Notes: a model not told the origin generated them from the sequence alone. Positions 11,084 through 23,300 are shown, numbered from the stretch's first letter. The stretch is DNA of 64,000 nt from Lotus japonicus (GCF_012489685.1 NC_080041.1:24107780-24171779), one strand, 5' to 3'. Translations and numbers: made by a program.

Positions 11084-11134
11084 GTAATCTTATTAATTTT
11101 TTTGGTTATTGGGAGGGAGTAATCTTATTAATTT
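11084..11134 (-). mobile_element. Micro-retroposon stub, 19 bp insert with 16-bp TSD
   Basis: gtaatcttattaattt occurs at 11084-11099 and 11119-11134. The insert between them reads on the minus strand tccctcccaataaccaaaa. Its taaccaaaa end resembles that of the stub at 5759-5782, suggesting one source family. Confidence 0.6.
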
Positions 11135-11389
11135 ATTAAGCCTATCATTGTTTTTATATTTTGATATTTTTATTTTTATTTAAATGTCGATTCATGGCAA
11201 ACTAATTCCCTCTCTTATTCTCTATTTAACCCAACGATGGGAGAGAATCTACGTCATTCTTTCTCTACTATCACAGCTCTCATACAAACAACTTATATAA
11301 TTTACTCTATACCACACGTATTTCTCTATACACATCACATTTTGTTATATTTTTTATTAATGTCAACTCCAACAATCAATTTGCCGTGC

Positions 11390-11412
11390 AACGCATGGGT
11401 AAAAAACACTAG
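11390..11412 (+). mobile_element. Helitron-like 3' terminus (internal)
   Basis: A hairpin CCGTGC-aac-GCATGG is followed by gtaaaaaacaCTAG ending at 11412. The next base is G, not T, so this end is probably a junction with another copy. Confidence 0.55.
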
Positions 11413-11649
11413 GGGATAAACAAGGGGTAGTTTCAAACTCCAAGCGCAATGTTGTCTACCAAGAAGTTTTTGAGAACATATGAGTGGTTAGTTTAAATTT
11501 TTTATCTTAATAGTTTTTTTTAATACAAACTGACTTCTAAGTGACCTAACTTTATTTCATTGTTAACATGATGTCTATGACATCTTATAAGTTGATGAAC
11601 ATCTGATGCAAAAATATTATTGTCGGTTTAAGGTTCGTTCTATTTTCCC

Positions 11650-12303
11650 TTACAATGAAATAATTCTTTATTGATTAAAACAAGTATGTACAAAGTCTGA
11701 TATATATCTTAAATTTTGTAGGCACCCTGCAATATTGGCTCAAACATGGATGACTTGAAATAAAAAAAATGAGGTCATACTTTATGATTTATCTTTCACA
11801 ATTCAGATTTGTGCTACTATCACGTTCTTTTTTTTCATGATTAATATGTATTTATCATCTACTTTATTGGTGATTCTTTTTTGTCCACTTTCCTTAGCAT
11901 TTCAGACTCTTCTATTTCATCTATTGTTTAATAATCACTTTTTTTTTAAAATTAAATATGTAACAGAATCACAGTTGTTATCTAATGTATTGACACGTTG
12001 AATTTTTTGAAAAAGAATCACGTGCTATTTCTTCCATTTTCAAAAAAAGAATAATTTTTTAATGAATGTACTAAGGGTGGAATCACTTTGTGGTAATAGG
12101 ACAGTCGTCACCCTTAGACACAAAATTGTTACTTGATATACTATAAAAGATCATAAACTCCCTATATATTTCGGCTCTTCTCCTTTAGAAGACAAAGTTC
12201 AAGTAGACGAATCAATATATATTTCTTACACATTTTATTATTATATGCAACTAAAGTAGTGTTGACAAACTACTAATAAAAAAGTCAAACTTTTTTTTTC
12301 GAA

Positions 12304-12340
<37 letters not shown>

Positions 12341-12860
12341 CAAAAGGCTTGAGAGCAAACTCTTAAGCAGGAAATACAAACTAACCAACACCGGCGGAAA
12401 AAACCCGAAAGTATACCCAAAGATCGAGCCAGACAAAAACCAAACAGAAGAAACCCAAAGACAGAAAGATAGGAAAACCTAGAAAGTGCCGGAAAGAAAA
12501 CAGGACAGAGCAAACAAACCAAAAAAAAAATTCTGATATATTTCATAAATTTTGTAGGTACCTTGCAATATTGACTCAAACTTGGATGACTTGGTATAAA
12601 CACAAAATGATGTCATACTTTATGATTTATCTTTTACAATCCTGATTAGTGTTACTATCACATCTTTTTTTTTTCCATAATATGTGTTTATCGTTTGCTT
12701 TATTGGTGATTCCTTATACCTATTATTTGTGTCATTGTTTTCATGTTCATGAAGAATGTGAAACGATTTCATCTTGATCTCAATCAGGCTTAGATGACAA
12801 GTCTTTTGGTCCACTTTGCTTAGCATTTGAGACCCTTCTATTTCATATGTTGTTTAATAT
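11650..12860 (+). repeat. Segment of about 300 bp present twice (11650-11945 and 12535-12860)
   Basis: Both copies share aaattttgtagg, tgcaatattg, ctcaaac, ggatgactt, gtcatactttatgatttatc, ttggtccactt-like and cttctatttcat. The repetition supports two related Helitron tails, each with its own hairpin end, placed one behind the other. Confidence 0.65.
12288..12535 (-). mobile_element. LINE-like 3' end fragment with (TA)n and A tail
   Basis: On the minus strand the piece runs from a T-rich start to a (TA)n run and ends tatctttcgaaaaaaaaa. GC content is higher than the flanks. The end resembles tails of the LINE fragments in this window, but no coding part remains and the TSD is unclear. It separates the two copies of the 300-bp Helitron segment. 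Confidence 0.4.
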
Positions 12861-12912
12861 ATTTTAAATAATCAAATAATTGATTGATGTATCAAATACG
12901 ATAGACATATTC

Positions 12913-12943
12913 CCCGTGCAACGCGCGGGTAAACAAACACTAG
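12913..12943 (+). mobile_element. Helitron-like 3' terminus (internal)
   Basis: Hairpin CCCGTGC-aac-GCGCGGG (12913-12929) with one mismatch, then taaacaaacaCTAG to 12943. The next base is A. Confidence 0.6.
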
Positions 12944-13769
12944 AATTTCCCCTTCTATATTGATTTATGAAATTTATAAGATTTTGTTTCTCTGATAAAT
13001 GAGAATCCATTGAGTAAGATGATTTGCATTTAAGTCTGCTCTGAAACCTAAAAGTGGTTGTTGTTTGTATTTGCGTATAATTTTCAATTGTATGTTTTAA
13101 TTTTAAAGTACTATAATGCTATCTACGTGAGATTTTTTTTTATATAAAAAGTATCATTATACTTTTTTTATACAATCATTATATTCTAAACTAATTAATT
13201 GATATTATTTTAATAGAATAAATTTAATATAATTAACTTTAGTATTATTTTCAAAATTTTAAGAGTGTATATTTATATAAGTATATAACTATAATAATTT
13301 GATAATAAGAAAAGTAAGAGGAATACAAAATATTAATACATATGTACTATAAAATTATGACATGAATTTATTAGTGCTAACAAATTAGAGTTACGAGATC
13401 TCACGGGGAGAAACATTTTACATGAAAATGAAAATTTGTACGAGTTAAAAAAAAATAAAATTCATTTTCTATAACTTAAGTGTATTTTTAATGATTTAAA
13501 AAATAATTATATATTTATGTATTGTTATATATCTAAAACACAAAAGCATTACCCTTTATGCAACACGAGTATACATCTTCACAAACAAAATTCAGTTATA
13601 CCTCACATATGCAAAAATTAAAGCTTTTGGTTTATTAACTTCTGTGTTTTTCAAAATTTGTGCTCTTTAAATATCTACATCTTTATTATGATTATTCTTA
13701 CATTCTTAGCATCTTAAATATTTATAATTTAAAATATGAATCGATGTATCAAATACAATAAACATATTC

Positions 13770-13800
13770 CCCGTGCATTGCGCGGGTAAAATAGCACTAG
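13770..13800 (+). mobile_element. Helitron-like 3' terminus
   Basis: Hairpin CCCGTGC-att-GCGCGGG (13770-13786), then taaaatagcaCTAG to 13800, followed by T as expected for insertion between A and T. Confidence 0.65.
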
Positions 13801-13864
13801 TTTCAATTATAAATAACAAAAATCACCCGTGCAGGGCACGGGTAATTCCGCTAGTTATTTACTT

Positions 13865-14246
13865 AAAATTATATGATCATCGTGAATTCATTTCACATTC
13901 AACCAAAAATTATTGTAATCCCTAAAGTATTCAGTTTTGGTCAAGATACATTATAAATGGTAGTATTTAATGTTCAAAAAGCATTAATGATTCTTTAATA
14001 TTATTAATATATCAACTAATATAATTTATATAATTATTTATTTTCATTTTTTTATTATATAAATTAAATATTTTATATATAAATTAATTGTATTTTTGTC
14101 GGTGTAAATTTTACAATTTGAGTATTCCATTTTGTTTTCTTATGATCTACCACTTTTCAAAAAATTGAGGTGTATCATTCAAGGAGAATTATGTAAGTTT
14201 CAATATTTCATTCTGTCCCGTTCCGACATTTCTACAAACCGCTACC
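13865..14246 (+). repeat. Copy B (left part) of the 560-bp repeat, split by retrotransposons
   Basis: The block follows the same landmarks as copy A (attcatttcacatt, tagtatttaatgtt, attctttaatattatt, aaggagaattatgt). It stops at the Sirevirus insertion and continues at 27726. Confidence 0.7.
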
Positions 14247-14251
14247 ATAAA

Positions 14252-15466
14252 TGAAGGTATGAAAAACGGTAGAAAGGGGGGGGGGGGTTTGAATAACGTT
14301 TTCAAGATAAAACTTCCACCTTAAAGATTTAGACAAATCTTTCGAGAACTTAAGTGCTAAGAAGAAGAGATAGAAAAACACACAAGGATTTTTATCCTGG
14401 TTCACTTGATAAATCACTCAAGCTACTCCAGTCCACCCGTTAAGGTGATTTCTTCCTTCTTAGAATGAAGGCAATCCACTAATCAGGTAAAGTGTTACAA
14501 CTGCACTTGAAACCTACAAGTGACTAACAATTACACTGACTTAGCTCACACTAAGATTCACTCTCTTAGTCTTCTCTAGGATCCGATCAACCTTGATCTC
14601 CTAAAGGAACTAAACAAACTGTTTATCAAAGAATTGTTTACAAGAGATTTGCTTCTTAAAAGCTAATAGTAAACACAATGAATTTCAGATGAAAGAAAGC
14701 TTAGAAGGATTTTAATATTTCTTGCGCGTGTGTGAATGCTTCTAGCCGCTTCTTTCAATCTTCAGTCACTATTTATACTCCAAGGATTAGGGTTGAACGT
14801 TGCATGGGAAATGCTACCGTTGGAGGGCAGTTCTGGAAATTCCAGCTTCTGCTGTGGCTGAGAACGTTAGGTAGGTCGTCAGGATGGTACAGTTGCTTTT
14901 GTACTTGGATAGTGACTTGACCTTTAAACCTAGGAGACTTCTGATCAGGGGAATGCTTCATGTTGGAACTTGTGAAGCCGGTTGATCAGAGTCAGAGGGA
15001 AAGCACAGATCCTCTGACCGTTGTATCTTCTGATTCTGAACTCAGAGGGAAGTACATGGTCTTCAGAGTTTCTTGCTTCTGGACTTCAGAGTTTCCACTA
15101 TTCAGCTTCTGTATCTTCAGAGTCTTCTACACCATCAGAACATCTGAACCTTCAGTGTTTCTTGGTTGTCAGAACTTCTGGATCTTCAGAGCTTCTAGTG
15201 ACTGAGTCCATATCAGAGTTTGTGTAACTTCAGAACTTCTGAAGCTTTTCCACTGTTCATTTTGAACATGGTCAATGCGAAAGCGTTTCTTGGGTCACTC
15301 TTTATGCACAGTGCTTCTGATTCGTGTAGGATTGAATTGAGGTCAGAGCCTGTAATTAGCACACTCAGAAAAACACGTTAGAGTACCATAATTGTTCATA
15401 TCAAAAGGTTAACTTGTAATCATCAAAACATAGAGTTGTACTACTAGATCAAAACTTGATCTTACA
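14252..15466 (-). repeat. Sirevirus 3' LTR
   Basis: In element sense the LTR runs TGTAAGATCAAG to CATACCTTCA, with TG and CA ends. It has a run of G (plus strand) near 14277-14288 and many cttcagag-type motifs. It carries the promoter region of the element. Confidence 0.9.
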
Positions 15467-15480
15467 ATCTCCCCCTTTTT
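15467..15480 (-). promoter_or_regulatory. Polypurine tract of the Sirevirus
   Basis: In element sense AAAAAGGGGGAGAT directly precedes the 3' LTR start TGTAAG. It primes plus-strand DNA synthesis. Confidence 0.85.
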
Positions 15481-16209
15481 GATGATGACAAAACTAAGAT
15501 TTTTGATGAACAATTCTTAAACATTAAACTGAATTCACTCAGAGTTTAGAGATATAGAATAAGACTTATCCTTATGTGAATAGTTTATCTTGCTCATTCT
15601 GAATTCAAGTCACTGCTTGATTCTGAGCTTAGCTCCCCCTGAATCTAATACTTGATGAAAACGTTAGAAGAGTCTAGATTCTGAGCTAAATAATATAAGA
15701 GTTCAGAGTGAAAATCTTATGACATAGATGAAATAGAGTAATCAGAGCGCATAAGTAATCAGAGTCAACGGACAAGGTATCAGAGTCTTGGGTATCAGAG
15801 TCAAACTAAAATCACTTCAGAAGAAGTGAAATGTATTCCTTGTATTTGCCCAGTGACACATCTATGGTCATAAAGGTGGAACTCTTAAATTCTCCAAAAG
15901 AAAAAAAAAATCACACTAACACATCTTACACATCAAAAACTGGGTTGTACTCCCCCTTTTTGTCATAAGCAAAAAGCTTGGGGTGTGAAAAACTTAGCTT
16001 GACGTACAAGGTACTCCCCCTTAGAGAAGGTCTAAGTTTGAAGAAAATTAAAACGATGCATGAAACAGAGTTAGGCGAAATAAATAGAAGAGTTAATGCA
16101 AGAGAAGAACGTTTACCACCGGCCAAGGGAGTAAAGAAAAGGGTCAGTTACCAAGAACTTAACCTCGAGAAACTGTAGGAGCATTAACTTTCAGAGAGAA
16201 AGTGAAGTC

Positions 16210-16218
16210 TATATAAAG
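16210..16218 (+). promoter_or_regulatory. TATA box of antisense mini-gene A
   Basis: tatataaag lies 64 bp before the ATG at 16274. The mini-gene in the Gypsy element has its TATA 63 bp before its ATG. Confidence 0.6.
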
Positions 16219-16273
16219 CTATGGAGAAAGAGGTAAGCTTCACAACTCGAGCGATTTTCAGCAAAGAAAAAAA

Positions 16274-16666
16274 ATGGCATCATACATGGTAGCACTAGAG
16301 GAGCTGAGAAAGAAGGCCTTTGAGGAGGACTTGTTCCTTAACATTAGGCATCCAGAGGGTACAAAGACCATCTCAGAGCTTACACGGACACTGCTGGAGG
16401 AGGACCTGCGTCCAGAGTTGAAGAAAGACTTGAGGGAATTCCTTGCCTTCGTGGAGGAAGTGCAAGAACTCAGCCAGCTTGAACTAAAGCTGCTGGGAGA
16501 AAAAGAGATCATAGAAGGAATGCTCAAGACTTCAGAAGAGGTTCTGGAGAGGAATGAGCTGATCGTCAATTTTAACAACATCCAGTATTCACTGGATCGT
16601 CTGGAGAAAGAGAGGTCAAAGCAGCGCCAAGAGTGCAGAAGAATGAGGAGGGATCCTCCATTCTAG
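16274..16666 (+). CDS. Antisense accessory ORF (mini-gene A), unknown conserved protein
   Basis: An intact 130-codon frame runs opposite to gag-pol, between the 3' LTR and the envelope-position ORF. The protein is charged and predicted mostly helical. Its recognisable blocks are LRKKAFEEDLFLNIRHPEG, then LREFLAFVEEVQEL, and a C-terminal coiled-coil-like part ending CRRMRRDPPF. The ORF at 31141-31530 has the same blocks in the same order and nearly the same length (129 codons). It has its own TATA box and an aataaa signal at 16718-16723, so it looks like a complete transcription unit. No known domain is recognised; function unknown. It is intact although pol and the envelope-position ORF around it are broken. 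It could be an element-encoded regulator or a captured gene. Confidence 0.75.
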   Translation: MASYMVALEELRKKAFEEDLFLNIRHPEGTKTISELTRTLLEEDLRPELKKDLREFLAFVEEVQELSQLELKLLGEKEIIEGMLKTSEEVLERNELIVNFNNIQYSLDRLEKERSKQRQECRRMRRDPPF

Positions 16667-16717
16667 AATTTAGGAAAAGAGATAAATTATGTATGATGTA
16701 AACATAAACGGATTATG

Positions 16718-16723
16718 AATAAA
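16718..16723 (+). terminator. Polyadenylation signal of mini-gene A
   Basis: aataaa 52 bp after the stop codon, in AT-rich DNA, before the convergent end of the envelope-position ORF. Confidence 0.5.
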
Positions 16724-16875
16724 GAAAGTATTTTGCAAACACAATGTGACAGAGAAATATAGATATATGCATAGATAATCACAAACGAGCAAAGTAAAGT
16801 AATTAAAAAGAGAGAAACAGAAGTTAACGAAATAAAACAAAGTTAAAGAAAAATAAAAGCGAAGAGATCCTAAGG

Positions 16876-19758
16876 CTAGGGTTTATCAGATCGACGCAGA
16901 AGTTCCATCATCATTTGCTTCATTTCGATCAGCATAGACTCATGAGTGTCAAGACGTTGTTCCATGGTGTCGAGTCTGGACGAGCTGGAATGAGTGGAGC
17001 TGGAAGGAACATTCTGAGCAGCTTGATTAGCAGGAGTGGAAGCAGAAGCAACCGGAGTAAAAACCACTGGTGCCAGTCTACGGGCTTCAGCTTCAGCTTC
17101 AAGTCTCTCTGCCTCTAATCTGGCTTGTTCAGCTTGAGCTGCGGCTTGACGTGCAGCTTCTTCAGCTTCCTCTTGCTTTCTTCTGGCTTCTTCAGCAGCT
17201 GCAAGAAGCTTCTGTCTCTGTTCTTGTTCATGAAGAGCCACCCTTCGAGCAAACCTTTGCTTTGCAGCTTCGATCCTCTGACTTCCCTCTGTATGCAGGA
17301 GCTGCATCATAACTGGAACTTGAGCCACTAGCTAAGTGCTCAGACTGTTCCACTCTTCAGCCACATAGTCAGCATTCTCGCTTAGGTCAGTCTGACCTTG
17401 CACATTGCGTAGCATCAAAGAAGCTTCATGATGGAAAATATTGATGCACTCAGAGAGAGATGTGGGTCGGAGGTGAGTGTAAGGAATTATAGAGAGGTTG
17501 GTTTCAGGAGAGGCTGGATGATTGCTGCTGTGAGCTTCAGAGACACCTTGGGGAGAGCCAATGTCACAGGTTTGGACATGAGGTTCAGAGGCTCCAAGGT
17601 GTGGTTCAGAAGTTGCAACCAAAGGATTTGGTGATCTAACCGAAGAGTGGTTAGACACAGATTGTTCTGGTTCGGGTTCTGGTTGAACTGGCTCTTGTTG
17701 GTCAGGGGCAGGTTGAACTTGTTGAGCCAAAGGGTCTGCCTCATGTAAAGGATTGGCCAAGATAGGTTCATCTGGGTCTACTAGACGTTCAGGTCTAGGG
17801 CCAGGATATCTCCTAGGGCTTGGACAAGTGAGATAGTACTCTTCTAAGGTAGACACCTTTTCTTTTCTGACCTCCATGAATTTTCTAAGGGATTCAGAGT
17901 TATTGGAGGGAAAAGAGTCAGCAACATTGGTTGGGAAGGATACAGGTGTGTAGGCTGTGGAAGAGTCTGTATCAATAGTTCTGGGAGCCAGACGTTCTGA
18001 TGCTCTTGGGACAGAGTGATCAGAGGTTCTGGGTCCAGGTTCTGTTTGGTTGGGCTCTGGTTGTTCATGGATGATGGGTTCAGAAGTTAATGGGTTATAC
18101 TGGATAGTGATGGGTGAGGTTGGATCAGAGGGTCCGGTGGGTTGGTTCTGAAGCATATTCCAGAGAGGTGCTTCATTGGGAGAAGGTTGGAAAAATGAAG
18201 ACCTTGGGGAATGTGGTGGAGAGGTGGTTTGTGCAGCTGGTTGGGACTCAGGAATGGGAGTGAGTGGATTTGAAGATTGTTTGAGCAAGGCAGAGATGGG
18301 GAGTGCATCAAATAAATTCAAATCATCATCAGAAGCAACTGCAGACTTACTTGATTGTGCTGATGATCTAGTCACTCTGGCAGGAGTTTCAATCCTTCTG
18401 ATCACTTCAGCAGCTGGTTCCACCCGGGTAGGCTTCACCACTATTCTGACCTGCTTCTTCTGCTTCTTGGGAGAAGGAGGACCATCATCATTATCACCAT
18501 TGTCACCATCATCAGGCTTGCTGGTTTCATCATGTTTTCTCTTGGATTGACCAGCCTTCTTTCCTTTGTTCAGAGGGATATCTGATTCCTCAGAGGATTC
18601 TTCTAAGATCATCTTCCTCTGAACCTTCTTCGTGAGAGGAGGATCAAACTCTGGTGCAGGAGGCAGCATTCTGACGAATTCATCAACATCAATCTCGAAG
18701 CCTTGACTCCTCAGATCATCAACGAAACACCTGATTGCTTCAGGGTTGTCTGGCTGGGTCCACAAGGGAAAGTCATTCAGAGGGACTCTTCTTCTTCTGA
18801 TTTTAGAAGATGTGTCTTCATGGGCAGGAGCAATCTTCTTCTGGACAAGACCCATCTTCTTCAGAGAATTTGCAGTGAAGACATCACTGACAATAGTGGT
18901 CAGATCCTCTGTGCATCCAGCATTGACCAGATCTTGAATGAGGCCGCTCTCAATGAAGATATCAGACAGCAATCTCCCAAAAGGGATATACTTGATTGCG
19001 GACTTGATGGAGGCAGTAGTTCTCGACTTCCTGATGCATTCCTTCAGGTAGGAGAACAAGAAGAAAGGGAGGCAGAGTTTCCTCTTGTCTTGGATGAAGA
19101 CTAGCATTGCCTTCTGGCAGAAATTGATGTAATCTGGGGAACTGCCTTTTGGCCTCTGGTTGATGCAGTTCAGAAGAATCTTGTGCCAGATTCTGAGCTT
19201 GGGATGAAGATCCATCACTTTGTAATTAGTCTTGCCCGGTTTGTAATTGGTGTACAGGGCCTTGTTGGTCTCCTCCTTCGTTTGGGGTTTCAGCTTCGAT
19301 TCAGTGAACTGGAATCGATACCCACGAGCAGTTTCTGGACCAAGCAGATTCACGAAGGACTTCTCAGTAATGATGATCTTCCTTCCAAGAATGTGAGATA
19401 CCACCTGAGTATCATCGCAGTCGGCGTGCTTCCAGAATTCCTTAATCAATTTGTCATACACCGGTCCTCGAAGCCTGTTGAAGTAATTTTCCCAGCCTTG
19501 AGCTTGAACTTCAGGACGAATATCATACCCATTTGTAGCCAGATTGTCGAGATCAAATCTCCATTCTGCCAGTACTTGAAGTTCCTCAGGAGCATATACG
19601 CAGTGAATGGCACAGCCCCGTTCTGCAATCGGAATTGTCTGCTCTTGAGCTTGATCTTGAACAGGAGCTTCAGGACCCAATTGGCCTGTAGCTTGACCAA
19701 CTACTATATGAGGGAACTGAGTTGCATCTGCAGTAGCTCTTCTGGTTTGTCTCACCAT
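16876..19758 (-). pseudogene. Sirevirus envelope-position ORF (env-like), one nonsense codon
   Basis: The frame opens at ATG 19758 and runs 808 codons to a TAG at 17334-17332; the same frame then stays open to 16876, another 150 codons. The N-terminal third is globular (motifs FNRLRGPVYDKLIKEFW and LHPKLRIWHKILLNCINQR). A long Pro/Ser/Glu-rich middle follows with basic clusters, and the C-terminal part beyond the stop is a strong coiled coil rich in Ala, Glu, Gln and Arg. Sireviruses often carry an ORF of this size here, called env-like from its position; similarity to a true envelope protein is not evident and no clear membrane span is seen. The TAG most simply reads as damage. It ends close to the convergent mini-gene A. 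Confidence 0.75.
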
Positions 19759-20196
19759 TGTTGAAGAGGTTGAAGGTTTTGGGTAGAAGATGAAGGTTGA
19801 GGATGAATAGAGTGCGAGAGAGAAATTGAAGGTAAGCGGTTTTGAAAATACAAGAGAGAGTAAAAACCAAAAGTGTAGGAGATCGTGTGTGTATAGTGGG
19901 TTTTATCAAGTAACCGTTGTTGATTCAAAAGGCATTTTAAGATCAACGGTTAAAAATTAAAGACATGATAGTAACAGTAAATACACGTATCACACACAGG
20001 AGAGAAGCACATCTACACGCATCATGACAGACTGTCACACGGGCACAAGGAACTATGCATTAGAGATACTGACACACGTGTTACTGTCTCAGCTTCAGAG
20101 TCAGCACCAAAGGGTACACACACTCTGATTGAGTTACCTTCTGGACTAGACATCTTCTGATCAAGAAGTATCATAGTCAGAGGTTCTGATCCATCT

Positions 20197-23100
20197 TCAC
20201 TCTGGACAAAAATCCATGTTCAGATTTTTCAGAATAAAATTAAATCTATCCTCTGCTAAGGGCTTTGTAAAGATATCTGCCCATTGATGGTCAGTATCAA
20301 CAAACTTCAGAAGAAGTACGCCCTTCTGTACATAATCTCTAATAAAGTGATACTTTACCTCAATATGCTATGCCCTTGAATGCAAGATAGGATTCTTACT
20401 CAATGAAATTGCAGCAGTGTTATCACAATAGATTGGGATATTGCTCTCAAGGATCTGATAATCCTCCAGCTGATGTTTCATCCAGAGCATCTGAGTGCTG
20501 CATATAGCTGCTGAGATATATTCTGCCTCTGCAGTGGACAGTGCAATGGTTGATTGTCTCTTGCTTGCCCATGACACTAGATTACTTCCTAGAAATTGAC
20601 AATTTCCAGAAGTACTTTTTCTCTCTGTTCTATCTCCAGCATAATCAGCATCACAATAACCTGAAAGCTTATACTCTGATGTTTTCTTATACATCAAGCC
20701 AAGGTTAGTGGTGCCTTTCAGATACCTTAGGATCCTCTTAACAGCAGTTAAGTGGGTTTCCCTTGGGTCTGATTGGAAACGAGCACATAAATGAACACTA
20801 AATAATATATCAGGCCTAGATGCAGTTAAGTATAGAAGAGATCCTATCATGCCACGATAGAGCTTCTGACATACTTTACCACTTTCATCTTCTTTCTCCA
20901 TAATGCATGTTGGATGCATTGGAGTCTTGGCCACTGTAGATTCCAGCATGTTGAACTTCTTCAGAAGTTCTTTAGTGTACTTGCTCTGATGGATATATGT
21001 TCCTTCTGGTGTTTGATCTACTTGTATTCCCAGAAAGTACTTTAATTCTCCCATCATACTCATCTCAAATTCAGCCTGCATCATCTCAGAAAATTCTTTG
21101 CATAGAGATTGATTAGCAGAGCCAAATATATATCATCAACATAGATTTGCACAATTAAGATATCATCTTTATAAGTTTTGCAAAAGAGAGTTGTATCTAC
21201 TTTACCCCTTACAAACTCATTTTCCAGAAGGAATGAGCTGAGTCTCTCATACCATGCTCTGGGAGCTTGCTTCAGACCATAGAGTGACTTTTTCAATTTG
21301 AACACATGGTCTGGCTTCTTCTCATCTTCAAAACCTGGGGGTTGATGAACATAAACTTCCTCTGAAATTTAACCATTTAGGAAGGCACTTTTCACATCCA
21401 TCTGATGAAGAACTATGTTGTGATTTACTGAGAAAGAGATCAACAGTCTGATTGCTTCTAGTCTTGCTACTAGAGCAAATGTTTCTGTGTAGTCTATTCC
21501 TTCCTGCTGACTGTAGCCTTGAGCAACTAGCCTCGCCTTGTTTCTGACTACATCTCCTTTCTCATTCAACTTGTTTCTGAACACCCATTTTGTTCCAATT
21601 ACATGGACACTCTCAGGCTTCTTCACTAAGCTCCAAACATCGTTCTTGGAGAATTGATTCAATTCTTCTTCCATGGCCAGAATCCAATCCTTATCCTGAA
21701 GAGCTTCATCTATGGACTTGGGTTCAATTAAGGATACCAATCCTTTCAGACCAAGCAAGGTCTCTTCAGAGGGTCTGAAGGCTGATCTGGTTCTGACTGG
21801 TTCGTCTTTGTTTCCCAGAATCAATTCCTTAGGATGAGCTGCAGTGATTCTGCTCTTCTTCAGAGTTTGAGAATCAGAGGGACCAGCTTCTTCTTCTGGT
21901 TCATCTTCCTCTGGCTCAGCTTCCTCTGGAGCTTTGCCTTTGTCAGAAACATTTATGCTCATATCTGCAAACTTCTCAACTAGCTTTGACTGGTCAGAGT
22001 CAAGCTCATCGTCAAATCTAACATGAATAGACTCTTCAATAGTCTTAGCATCAGTATTATAAAATCTAAAGCCTTTAGATCTTTCAGAATAACCAAGTAA
22101 TAGACATTTAGAAGACTTAGCATCAAATTTATGCAATCTATCCTTAGTATTAAGAACATAACAAACACAACCAAAAGGATGAAAATAAGAAATGTTGGGT
22201 TTTATGTTCTTCCACAATTCATAGGGAGTCTTATTCAGAATTGGTCTCACAGAGATTCTGTTCTGAATGTAACATGCTGTATTTACTGCCTCTGCCCAAA
22301 AGTGCTTAGCCATGCCAGTTTCTTGGAGCATGGTTCTAGCCATCTCCTGAAGAGTTCTGTTCTTTCTCTCAACAACACCATTTTGTTGAGGAGTTCTGGG
22401 ACAAGAGAAATCATGTGCAATTCCATAGGAATCAAACAGACTCTCAAACTTGTCATTCTCAAACTCTCCACCATGATCACTTCTGACACGCACAATCCTA
22501 CAAGCCTTCTCGTTTTGCACTTGGGCTATAAAGGTAGAGAACACAGCATGAGACTCATCCTTGCGGGTTAGAAACTTTACCCATGTCCAGCGGCTATAGT
22601 CATCAACGATAACCATCCCATATCTCTTGCCACCTATAGATTCAGTTTTCACTGGTCCAAAAAGGTCGATATGCAGAAGTTCCAACGGCCTTGAGGTTGA
22701 GACAACATTCTTTGCCTTGAAAGGGACTTTAGTGAATTTGCCTTTCTGACATGCTTCACAAAGAGCGTCTGAAGCGAATTTCAGATTGGGTAAGCCCCTG
22801 ACAAGGTTTAGCTTGCTTAGCTGAGAAATTTTTCTCATACTGGCATGCCCTAACCGTCTATGCCATACCCACTGCTCTTCATTAACAGAAAGAAGGCACT
22901 TCACATTCTGAGCCTCCAACTCAGATAATCTGATCTTATAAATGTTGTTCTTCCTCTTGCTGTTAAACAGAACAGAGCCATCGATCTGACTTACAGCCCG
23001 GCAGGACTTTTGATTAAAGATAACATCATAACCCTTGTCAGCTAATTGACTTATAGACAATAAGTTATGAGTTAAGCCGTCTACCAATAACACATTATCA

Positions 23101-23300
23101 ATGCATGGACTACTATCTACACAAATAGTACCAGTACCGACAATTTTACCCTTTTCATTTCCTCCAAAGCCAACTTCGCCTCCATGCTTAAGTTTTAGCT
23201 CTTGGAACATACGCCTTTCTCCCGTCATGTGACGCGAGCATCCACTGTCCAGATACCATGATTGGTGTTTCAGTGGAGCTATCAAGGATATCTGCAACAT
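20197..23300 (-). pseudogene. Sirevirus pol (protease, integrase, reverse transcriptase, RNase H), broken
   Basis: In element order: aspartic protease motif LDSGCSRHM near 23240; GAG-pre-integrase zinc region WHRRLGH near 22865; integrase catalytic blocks with HIDLFGP, RSDHGGEFEN and QQNGVVERKNRT (22680-22350); reverse transcriptase with NKARLVAQGYSQ, SLYGLKQAPRAWYE and the YVDD active site at 21143-21132; RNase H with YCDADYAGD and STAEAEY. The domain order integrase before reverse transcriptase marks Copia. Damage: a stop at 21371-21369 inside RT, a one-base frameshift just after YVDD (near 21125), and a nonsense codon near 20366 in RNase H. The gag and pol frames overlap near 23190-23300. 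It cannot make full-length pol. Confidence 0.9.

Larger units (their letters stand above)
8005..13854 (+). mobile_element. Composite of Helitron-like elements
   Basis: The left end reads A then TCTATATATATTAG at 8005, and the far right end reads CCCGTGC-agg-GCACGGG (13826-13842) followed by taattccgCTAG and a T (13855). A TC start, a short GC-rich hairpin about 10 bp before CTAG, and an A/T target without duplication are Helitron hallmarks. Three more hairpin-plus-CTAG ends lie inside (11412, 12943, 13800) and a second 5' head lies at about 8611, so several non-autonomous copies are nested or in tandem. No Rep/helicase is encoded in this stretch. Which head pairs with which tail is not settled. 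Confidence 0.65.

Noticed and set aside
10860..11230. A MITE with gtttgatatggta-type ends
   Set aside because: A purine-rich left part and pyrimidine-rich right part look inverted, but no clear terminal repeats or TSD could be fixed.
12307..12336. (TA)n run as a regulatory site
   Set aside because: A simple repeat beside a LINE-like tail; nothing supports function.
17844..19764. Plus-strand and alternate-frame ORFs over the env-like region
   Set aside because: They lie opposite to, or out of frame with, the 808-codon ORF and have no motifs of their own.
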